The notes beneath the pieces were generated by a model. The model made no database searches, had not been told where the DNA came from, and saw only the letters and a program-made list of their open reading frames with translations. From assembly GCA_016288255.1 (NCBI GenBank), contig JAEEYS010000127.1, positions 1 through 17,057 of the forward strand: DNA of 17,057 nt, read 5' to 3'. The DNA comes from Bacillota bacterium. Its GTDB lineage: Bacteria; Bacillota; Tb-RUG-66. A program made the position numbers and the translations under genes. This document shows, piece after piece, positions 11,611 through 15,998 of the stretch (position 1 is the first letter of the stretch; each line of letters begins with the position of its first letter).

Positions 11611-13060
11611 GATCATTGTATTGGGGATGGGCCCCGGGAAAGAAGAATTTTTGACTTTGAAAGCCTATCGGCTTTTAAAAGAAGGGAAATTCCCCATTTA
11701 TTTGAGAACAAAAATCCATCCCACTGTGCAGTTTTTGGACAAAGAAGGGATATCCTATACTTCCTTTGACAGTTTGTATGAAGAGGAAGAGGATTTTGAC
11801 GTATTGTATCAAAAAATAGCAAAATGTTTGGTAGAAAAGGCAAAAGAAGAGCAAACCATTCTTTATGTCGTGCCGGGCAGTCCCATGGTAGCGGAAAAAA
11901 CGGTGGAAGAGCTGATAGAATACGAAAAAGAGGGGCTTCTTTCTTTGGAGATCGTGTCCGGTGTCAGCTTTTTGGATCTCATGATGGAAAAGGCAAAGAT
12001 CGATCCCTCGGAAGGGATCTTGCTGTTGGACGCGCTGCGGATGGATGTCATGGACATAGATCCCGATCAGCATACCTTCATTACGCAGGTATATGATCAG
12101 TTTACCGCTTCGGAGACGAAGCTGAAACTGTTGGAGATGTATGAAGACGCCATGCCGATTACAGTGATGCGGGGATTGGGCACAGAAGAGGAACAGATCG
12201 AAACCGTGCCGCTTTATGAATTGGATCGGCTTTCTAAAATAGATCATTTGACCAGCATCTATATTCCCAAGGCGGATTTGCTGAACCGAAACGGCTATCA
12301 TATGAAAGATCTGCTGACGGTGGTGGCGATCCTAAGAGGAGAACACGGCTGCGTATGGGATAAGGAGCAGACCCATGAAAGCCTTCTGCCGCAGATCATA
12401 GAAGAGACCTATGAATATGTGGACGCGGCACAAAAGGGTGATATTTTCAATATGTATGAAGAGTTGGGAGACATTCTTTTACATGTTGCCATGAACAGTC
12501 AGATCGGGCAGGAAGAAGGACTCTTTTCCATCAAAGATGTGACCACCGAGATCTGTCAAAAGATGATACGGCGGCATCCCCATGTGTTCGGAACGGTTTC
12601 CGTAAAGGATACGGAAGAAGTTTTGGTCAATTGGGAAAACATCAAAAAAGAGGAAAAAGGGAATAAAAAAGAAAAAGGCCTCTTTGACGGGATCCCCGAC
12701 GCGTATCCTGCGCTTTTGAAAGCAAAGAAGATCCAAAAGAAAGCAAGATCAGTGGGCTTTGACTGGGATGATCCCGAAGACGCGGTGAAGAAACTGACCG
12801 AAGAAGTGGAAGAGTTCATGGAAGCGTATCAAAAGGGCAGTCAAGAGTCCATGGAAGAGGAACTGGGAGATATTTTATTCACTTTAGTAAACGTGGGAAG
12901 ATTTTTATCTATTGACTGTGAAACAGCTTTGATATATAGTAATAATAAGTTTATTGAAAGATTTTACCGCATGGAGAAGCAAATCGAGGAAGATCATAAA
13001 AAGATACAAGATCTTTCTTTGGGAGAAATGGACGCTTACTGGGGTAAAATCAAAAAATAA
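11603..13060 (+). CDS. mazG: YabN-type fusion: tetrapyrrole methylase-like domain plus MazG pyrophosphohydrolase
   Basis: A 485-residue two-part protein. Residues 1 to about 225 form a SAM-dependent tetrapyrrole methylase-like domain (MNKIIVLGMGPGKEEFLTLK; VVPGSPMVAEKTV) whose substrate in this family is unknown. The C-terminal half has two MazG domains that hydrolyse NTPs to NMP and pyrophosphate and are thought to clear aberrant nucleotides. The first carries the metal-binding EExxE (E267, E268, E271) and EExxD (E287 region, D290); the second has EEVEE at 400-404 and EELGD ending at D423. I chose the ATG at 11603, which overlaps the yabM stop and gives the conserved N-terminus; an in-frame GTG at 11594 adds three residues. 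Neither has a strong ribosome binding site, so coupling to yabM is likely. The 3' end contains a promoter for HU. Confidence 0.93.
   Translation: MNKIIVLGMGPGKEEFLTLKAYRLLKEGKFPIYLRTKIHPTVQFLDKEGISYTSFDSLYEEEEDFDVLYQKIAKCLVEKAKEEQTILYVVPGSPMVAEKTVEELIEYEKEGLLSLEIVSGVSFLDLMMEKAKIDPSEGILLLDALRMDVMDIDPDQHTFITQVYDQFTASETKLKLLEMYEDAMPITVMRGLGTEEEQIETVPLYELDRLSKIDHLTSIYIPKADLLNRNGYHMKDLLTVVAILRGEHGCVWDKEQTHESLLPQIIEETYEYVDAAQKGDIFNMYEELGDILLHVAMNSQIGQEEGLFSIKDVTTEICQKMIRRHPHVFGTVSVKDTEEVLVNWENIKKEEKGNKKEKGLFDGIPDAYPALLKAKKIQKKARSVGFDWDDPEDAVKKLTEEVEEFMEAYQKGSQESMEEELGDILFTLVNVGRFLSIDCETALIYSNNKFIERFYRMEKQIEEDHKKIQDLSLGEMDAYWGKIKK
12912..12940 (+). promoter_or_regulatory. Sigma-A promoter inside the mazG 3' end, for HU
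   Basis: TTGACT (12912-12917), 17-base spacer, TATAGT (12935-12940): each hexamer differs from consensus at one position, with ideal spacing. It lies in the coding sequence of mazG about 175 bases before the HU start, with predicted transcription start near 12947. It would let the abundant HU protein be made independently of the upstream genes. Confidence 0.7.
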
Positions 13061-13070
13061 AGATCAAGGA

Positions 13071-13101
13071 TAATAATGCAAAAGATGAAGCAGCATTATT
13101 A
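13071..13101 (+). promoter_or_regulatory. Hairpin in the HU leader next to its ribosome binding site
   Basis: TAATAATGC (13071-13079) pairs perfectly with GCATTATTA (13093-13101) around a 13-base loop. The 3' arm ends where the ribosome binding site AAAGGAGG (13101-13108) begins. It has no T tract, so it is not a terminator; it could protect the mRNA or tune translation. Confidence 0.45.
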
Positions 13102-13115
13102 AAGGAGGAAGTAAA

Positions 13116-13391
13116 ATGAACAAAACACAATTAGTGGCTAAAATTTCTGAAAAGAGTGGCTTGACTAAAAAAGATGCGAATAAAGTAGTGGACAGTTTTA
13201 TCGAAACAGTAGAAGAAGCTTTGGTGGATGGAGAAAAAGTAGTTTTAGTTGGTTTTGGTACATTTGAAGTAAAAACAAGAAAAGCAAGATCCGGTAGAAA
13301 CCCGAGAACCGGTGAAGTGATCAATGTTGCTGAAAAATCTATTCCGGTATTTAAAGCAGGAAAAGCAATCAAAGACAAAGTGAATGCATAA
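13116..13391 (+). CDS. hup: DNA-binding protein HU
   Basis: HU is a small homodimeric nucleoid protein that bends and compacts DNA. The 91-residue protein starts MNKTQLVAKISEKSGLTKKD and carries the beta-arm signature GFGTFEVKTRKARSGRNPRT, which includes the intercalating proline at the arm tip (RNPRTGE). The ATG has AAAGGAGG (13101-13108) seven bases upstream. Codon use is noticeably more AT-rich and uniform than in its neighbours (many GTA, GAA, AAA, GTT codons), as expected for a highly expressed gene. It has its own promoter (12912-12940) and its own terminator (13423-13453), so it is an independent unit inserted in the yabN-rqcP interval, an arrangement seen in Clostridia. IHF is excluded by the HU-type N-terminus. 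Confidence 0.97.
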   Translation: MNKTQLVAKISEKSGLTKKDANKVVDSFIETVEEALVDGEKVVLVGFGTFEVKTRKARSGRNPRTGEVINVAEKSIPVFKAGKAIKDKVNA

Positions 13392-13422
13392 TAAGTAGAC
13401 GCTTTTGAATTGGATTATAGAT

Positions 13423-13453
13423 AAACGGGTCTTTTTAAGGTCCGTTTTTTTAT
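13423..13453 (+). terminator. Terminator after HU
   Basis: AAACGGGTC at 13423-13431 pairs (with two G-U pairs) with GGTCCGTTT at 13439-13447 around TTTTTAA, followed by a T run to 13451. Ends the HU transcript. Confidence 0.85.
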
Positions 13454-13484
13454 TTTGATAGAATTTGATAGAAAAAGATAAAAA
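13454..13484 (+). promoter_or_regulatory. Tandem 10-bp repeat and weak promoter candidate before rqcP
   Basis: TTTGATAGAA occurs twice head to tail (13454-13463 and 13464-13473), one helical turn apart. The first copy includes TTGATA (13455-13460), which with an 18-base spacer and TAAAAA (13479-13484) forms a weak sigma-A promoter. After the HU terminator, rqcP needs either this promoter or read-through. Confidence 0.35.
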
Positions 13485-13508
13485 TAAGTGGGAGAAAAGG
13501 AGAAAAAA

Positions 13509-13751
13509 GTGAGACTGGATAAATATTTGAAAGTTTCCCGATTGATCAAGCGGCGGACAGTGGCAAAAGAAGTGTCGGATCAGGGAAAAGTGCTCATCAA
13601 CGGAAAAGTGGGAAAACCTTCCGATCAGTTGAAGATAGGAGATATTTTGGAACTGGTCTACGGGCCGCAGACTGTGAAGGTAAAAGTGCTGAGCTTAAAG
13701 GAAACCGTTAAAAAAGAAGAAGCAAAATGGATGTATGAGATACTGGATTAG
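13509..13751 (+). CDS. rqcP: Ribosome quality control factor RqcP (YabO), S4 domain
   Basis: RqcP is a small S4-domain RNA-binding protein, related to Hsp15, that works with RqcH on stalled 50S subunits to add C-terminal alanine tails to nascent chains. The sequence MRLDKYLKVSRLIKRRTVAK, then EVSDQGKVLINGKVGKPSDQ, is the complete S4 motif, ending in TVKKEEAKWMYEILD. I chose the GTG at 13509: AAGGAG (13497-13502) is six bases upstream and the protein then starts exactly at the conserved MRLDK. The in-frame GTG at 13488 would add seven lysine-rich residues translated from the ribosome binding site itself. Length 80 residues, close to the 86 of B. subtilis. Lies between HU and yabP. Confidence 0.93.
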   Translation: MRLDKYLKVSRLIKRRTVAKEVSDQGKVLINGKVGKPSDQLKIGDILELVYGPQTVKVKVLSLKETVKKEEAKWMYEILD

Positions 13752-13756
13752 TCTAA

Positions 13757-13813
13757 ATCCCCCTTTTTTGGCATAAACTGATGGTAATAATGACAATAAA
13801 GGATAAGGGGGAT
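13757..13813 (+). promoter_or_regulatory. Inverted repeat that can mask the yabP ribosome binding site
   Basis: ATCCCCCTT (13757-13765) is perfectly complementary to AAGGGGGAT (13805-13813), the yabP ribosome binding site, with 39 bases between. In mRNA reading through from rqcP the site would be paired; an mRNA starting at the candidate sporulation promoter (13771-13797) would begin near 13804, lack the left arm, and keep the site open. The repeat is direct observation; the switching role is inference. Confidence 0.5.
13771..13797 (+). promoter_or_regulatory. Candidate sigma-E promoter for yabP-yabQ
   Basis: GCATAAA (13771-13777) and, 11 bases on, AATGACAAT (13789-13797) partly match the sigma-E pattern (ATA-rich -35, CATACAAT -10; the ACAAT end is exact). 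yabP and yabQ are sigma-E genes in B. subtilis, which makes the position attractive, but the -10 is imperfect and the spacing is slightly short. Confidence 0.35.
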
Positions 13814-13817
13814 CTCT

Positions 13818-14120
13818 ATGGGAAAAACCGAAGAAAAGGATAGGGGAAAAGAAGCGCCTGTCAACCATGAGCTCTGTTTAGTAAACAGAAAGAGACTTCA
13901 TATCGGCGGCATTGAAAAAGTATATCATTTCAATGAAGTATTGATCAAAACCAAAACCGTCATGGGGATGCTGGAGATCAAAGGGCAGAATCTGTTCATT
14001 GAAAGTTTGGATCTGGAAAAGAAAGAACTGGCTGTCACCGGAGAAATCAAAAGTCTGCAATATGAGGACAGTTCTGTTTTAAAAAAGCAAAAAGGCGGTT
14101 TGGGCAAATGGTTCAAATAG
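13818..14120 (+). CDS. yabP: Sporulation protein YabP
   Basis: A 100-residue protein of the YabP/YqfC sporulation family. The core ELCLVNRKRLHIGGIEKVYH, then FNEVLIKTKTVMGMLEIKGQ and NLFIESLDLEKKELAVTGEI, matches the family, with a C-terminal GGLGKWFK. In B. subtilis yabP is transcribed in the mother cell under sigma-E; its biochemical role is unknown. The charged N-terminal extension (MGKTEEKDRGKEA) is variable in the family. The ATG at 13818 is preceded by AAGGGGGA (13805-13812). yabQ follows after 29 bases. Confidence 0.92.
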   Translation: MGKTEEKDRGKEAPVNHELCLVNRKRLHIGGIEKVYHFNEVLIKTKTVMGMLEIKGQNLFIESLDLEKKELAVTGEIKSLQYEDSSVLKKQKGGLGKWFK

Positions 14121-14149
14121 CCGAAAAAAGAAACAAGGTGGCTTGACAG

Positions 14150-14467
14150 ATGGTAAAAGAACAAATTTTTTCTTTTTGCGCCTCTTTCTTTTGGGGCCTT
14201 GTGGGAGGCCTTTTGTATGAGATGATGATGCCCGCGGGAAAATGGAAAAAAAGAAAAGAATGGTTCCAGATCTTATTTTGGATAGTTTATACCGCAATAA
14301 CGATACCGGTTTTGATCTTTGGCGCCTTTTCTACCCTAAGAGCGTATCATTTTTTGGCGCTTTTGCTGGGAATGCGGGGGGTAGAGCGGCTGATCCGCCG
14401 GTCAAAAAAGGCACATTTCAAAAAAAATAAAAAATTTCCCTTGTCATATCAGTATAAGAAGGCGTAA
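14150..14467 (+). CDS. yabQ: Spore cortex biosynthesis protein YabQ
   Basis: A 105-residue membrane protein of the YabQ family, needed for spore cortex formation in B. subtilis where it locates to the forespore membranes. A hydrophobic helix covers about residues 6-25 (IFSFCASFFWGLVGGLLYEM), followed by a basic loop (KWKKRKEW), a second pair of hydrophobic segments of about 38-72, and a long basic cytoplasmic tail (RRSKKAHFKKNKK). The family-typical 'F-x-W-G-x-x-x-G-x-x-Y-E' pattern is visible at the start. ATG at 14150 has AAGGTGG (14135-14141) eight bases upstream. It lies in the usual place between yabP and the divIC gene and is shorter than some homologues at the C-terminus. Confidence 0.9.
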   Translation: MVKEQIFSFCASFFWGLVGGLLYEMMMPAGKWKKRKEWFQILFWIVYTAITIPVLIFGAFSTLRAYHFLALLLGMRGVERLIRRSKKAHFKKNKKFPLSYQYKKA

Positions 14468-14507
14468 AATGGGAATATATAGGAATTTGCGGATATGGGA
14501 GGTGTAA

Positions 14508-14825
14508 ATGCCAATGGTTCGAGAAAAATTAGAAGAACAACGAAAAAAAGGACCAAAGATGAAAATCAGAACAGTGGTTTATATCGTTTTGGCAATTTAT
14601 GCCGGTTTGATCTTTTTTAATCAAACAGCGACCATGAACAAGATCAAAGGGAATATCGGCGATTTGAACAAAGAAAAAGCCGTTGTGGAAGAAAAACAGG
14701 ATAAGCTCAACAAAGAATTGGAAAACTTGAATAAAGACGATTATATAGAAGCCATCGCCAGAAAAGAACTGGGGCTCATTCGAGAAGGCGAAGAAGTGTT
14801 TGTGGACAGCGGCAAAGAAGAATAA
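14508..14825 (+). CDS. divIC: Septum formation initiator protein, FtsB/DivIC family
   Basis: A bitopic division protein that with FtsL and DivIB/FtsQ activates septal wall synthesis. Residues 1-17 form a basic cytoplasmic head; about 20-40 is the membrane helix (RTVVYIVLAIYAGLIFF); 43-77 is a heptad-rich coiled coil (MNKIKGNIGDLNKEKAVVEE onwards); then the family motif DDYIEAIARKELGLIREGEE (about 78-97). Length 105 residues is normal. The ATG at 14508 follows GGGAGGTG (14497-14504); an in-frame ATG at 14514 is less well placed. The position after yabQ is the DivIC position in B. subtilis. Two terminators follow, so it closes the cluster; in B. subtilis spoIIE is further on but it is not here. 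Confidence 0.93.
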   Translation: MPMVREKLEEQRKKGPKMKIRTVVYIVLAIYAGLIFFNQTATMNKIKGNIGDLNKEKAVVEEKQDKLNKELENLNKDDYIEAIARKELGLIREGEEVFVDSGKEE

Positions 14826-14845
14826 AAAAAGAATGAATCGGAAAG

Positions 14846-14876
14846 AAACAGATGCCGGGGGCATCTGTTTTTATTT
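14846..14876 (+). terminator. Terminator after divIC
   Basis: AAACAGATGCC (14846-14856), loop GGG, GGCATCTGTTT (14860-14870), then TTATTT. A perfect 11-bp stem with T tract. Confidence 0.93.
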
Positions 14877-14888
14877 GCTCAGAAAAGC

Positions 14889-14939
14889 AAAGAGCCTTTC
14901 TCTGTTTTCCAAAATCCGCAAAAGAGAGAAAGGCTCTTT
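14889..14939. terminator. Bidirectional terminator between divIC and the DUF378 gene
   Basis: AAAGAGCCTTTCTCT (14889-14903) and its exact complement AGAGAAAGGCTCTTT (14925-14939) with a 21-base loop. T-rich sequence follows on the + strand (TTTTATTTTCTTT) and, less strongly, on the - strand (GCTTTTCT). It probably ends the minus-strand DUF378 gene and backs up the divIC terminator. Confidence 0.75.
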
Positions 14940-14962
14940 TATTTTCTTTGTCGCTTAAAATC

Positions 14963-15163
14963 TTAAGCTTCGTAGGCGGTAATTTTTTTAAACAACAAAG
15001 TGATACAGTACAGGCCCGCGATCCCCACCAAAGCATAAATGATCCTGCTTATCAGGGCAGCCTGCCCGCCAAAAATACTTGCCACCAGATCAAAGTTGAA
15101 AAACCCGATCAGGCCCCAGTTGATGGCGCCGATAATGACTAATACCAATGCTGTTTTATCCAA
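14963..15163 (-). CDS. DUF378 family small membrane protein (YuzA-like)
   Basis: A 66-residue protein with two membrane segments, about 4-24 (TALVLVIIGAINWGLIGFF) and 36-58 (ALISRIIYALVGIAGLYCIT). The motif GAINWGLIGFFNFDLVASIF with GIAGLY in the second helix is the DUF378/YuzA signature; the function of the family is unknown. The start is a TTG at 15163 with AAAGGAG (15174-15180) ten bases upstream; no in-frame ATG is present near it. It is a single-gene unit, convergent with divIC and divergent from the tRNA operon, and shares the 14889-14939 terminator. I could not find a convincing promoter on the minus strand. Confidence 0.88.
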   Translation of the reverse strand: MDKTALVLVIIGAINWGLIGFFNFDLVASIFGGQAALISRIIYALVGIAGLYCITLLFKKITAYEA

Positions 15164-15180
15164 TATGGATCCACTCCTTT

Positions 15181-15339
15181 ATTGATGAAATGTGAATGAT
15201 TCCACCTTTATTCTTTCCTTTTTGCAGATTTCTATACGAAAAAGGCAAAAAGAGAAAGCAGCGTATATTTTGAAACTTTCGGTAAATACTAAAAGCGGTT
15301 TTGAAAAGCAAGCCGAAATAAAAAAACTTTTAAAAGCGC
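15181..15339. other. Intergenic region between DUF378 gene and tRNA promoter
   Basis: No gene is supported here. It holds an 8-bp inverted repeat, CTTTTTGC (15218-15225) with GCAAAAAG (15245-15252), and the left part of it can alternatively pair as CCTTTTT with AAAAAGG around 15238-15245, giving two mutually exclusive hairpins in the likely leader of the DUF378 mRNA. A shorter pair, TTTCGG near 15286 and CCGAAA near 15313, lies further right. Confidence 0.4.
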
Positions 15340-15368
15340 TTGACAGGTAATGGGATTTTCCCTATAAT
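15340..15368 (+). promoter_or_regulatory. Consensus sigma-A promoter of the tRNA operon
   Basis: TTGACA (15340-15345), 17-base spacer, TATAAT (15363-15368): a perfect match to the sigma-A consensus in both hexamers and spacing, as expected for a stable-RNA promoter. Predicted transcription start near 15375. Confidence 0.95.
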
Positions 15369-15374
15369 ATGATT

Positions 15375-15419
15375 ATGGCTTAAGAAATGTCCTTTGAAGT
15401 GAAGCAAAGCCATTTTTTT
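15375..15419 (+). promoter_or_regulatory. Terminator-like hairpin in the tRNA operon leader
   Basis: ATGGCTT (15375-15381) is complementary to AAGCCAT (15407-15413), immediately followed by seven T residues (15413-15419). A competing inner hairpin, CTTTG (15392-15396) with CAAAG (15405-15409), uses part of the same right arm. Lies between the promoter and the first tRNA, so it could act as an attenuator or a processing signal. Confidence 0.45.
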
Positions 15420-15424
15420 ATTGT

Positions 15425-15500
<76 letters not shown>

Positions 15501-15509
15501 ATTTTATAT

Positions 15510-15586
15510 GGCGGCGTGGCTCAGTTGGCTAGAGCATACGGTTCATACCCGTAGGGTCACTGGTTCGAATCCAGTCGCCGCTACCA
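15510..15586 (+). tRNA. Elongator tRNA-Met (CAT)
   Basis: A 77-base cloverleaf with encoded CCA; acceptor GGCGGCG/CGCCGCT (G1:T72 wobble), anticodon stem-loop TACGG TTCATAC CCGTA. The stem sequence matches the Firmicutes elongator Met tRNA. tRNA-Ile2, which also has a CAT anticodon gene sequence, is less likely because of the acceptor and anticodon stem. Confidence 0.92.
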
Positions 15587-15608
15587 TCTTTTTTATAAAA
15601 CTACATAG

Positions 15609-15683
15609 GGCCCCATGGTCAAGCGGTTAAGACATCGGCCTTTCACGCCGGTAACTCGGGTTCGATTCCCGATGGGGTCACCA
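15609..15683 (+). tRNA. tRNA-Glu (TTC)
   Basis: A 75-base cloverleaf with encoded CCA; acceptor GGCCCCA/TGGGGTC, anticodon loop CTTTCAC with TTC anticodon, T loop TTCGATT. A clear Glu tRNA; in this organism its synthetase may also charge tRNA-Gln for GatCAB. Confidence 0.96.
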
Positions 15684-15687
15684 AAGT

Positions 15688-15763
15688 GGGGGCATAGCTC
15701 AGCTGGGAGAGCATCTGCCTTACAAGCAGGGGGTCACAGGTTCGAGCCCTGTTGCCCCCACCA
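15688..15763 (+). tRNA. tRNA-Val (TAC)
   Basis: A 76-base cloverleaf with encoded CCA; acceptor GGGGGCA/TGCCCCC, anticodon stem-loop CTGCC TTACAAG CAGG with TAC anticodon, T loop TTCGAGC. Last gene of the operon, followed by a terminator. Confidence 0.96.
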
Positions 15764-15773
15764 TTTTGTGAAC

Positions 15774-15799
15774 AACCGGAAATTCCGGTTTCTTTTTTT
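15774..15799 (+). terminator. Terminator of the tRNA operon
   Basis: AACCGG (15774-15779) and CCGGTT (15785-15790) form the stem with an AAATT loop, followed by TCTTTTTTT. It starts 11 bases after the tRNA-Val CCA end. Confidence 0.9.
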
Positions 15800-15853
15800 G
15801 TACAGAAAAAGTAAAAAAGCAAAAAAATCCGATAGAAGATCCTCTATGTCAAA

Positions 15854-15878
15854 TTTTTGTTTCTTTTAGAAACAAAAA
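15854..15878. repeat. AT-rich inverted repeat upstream of the S-layer gene
   Basis: TTTTTGTTTCT (15854-15864) pairs with AGAAACAAAAA (15868-15878) around TTT. It has no T tract after it on either strand, so I do not call it a terminator; it lies just before the candidate promoter. Confidence 0.5.
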
Positions 15879-15892
15879 AAGCCTTTTGTTGT

Positions 15893-15921
15893 TTGTATTG
15901 TGTGAATCGCTTTGCTATAAT
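15893..15921 (+). promoter_or_regulatory. Candidate sigma-A promoter (extended -10) of the S-layer gene
   Basis: TATAAT at 15916-15921 is a perfect -10 with an upstream TG (15913-15914) giving an extended -10. A weak -35, TTGTAT (15893-15898), is at 17 bases. About 70 bases of leader precede the start codon. Confidence 0.7.
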
Positions 15922-15998
15922 AAAAATAGATAAGCAAATCAAAAATGCCAAATAGGGACTTGCTTGTTACTCATTTCATAATTTAGGAGGGGAAAATT

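Noticed and set aside
11675..12301. 208-residue minus-strand ORF inside mazG
   Set aside because: Antisense shadow with no ribosome binding site or motif.
15615..15869. 84-residue + strand ORF across tRNA-Glu and tRNA-Val
   Set aside because: It is the translation of tRNA sequence (the familiar GHSSAGRASALQAGGHRFEP-type artefact) and has no ribosome binding site.
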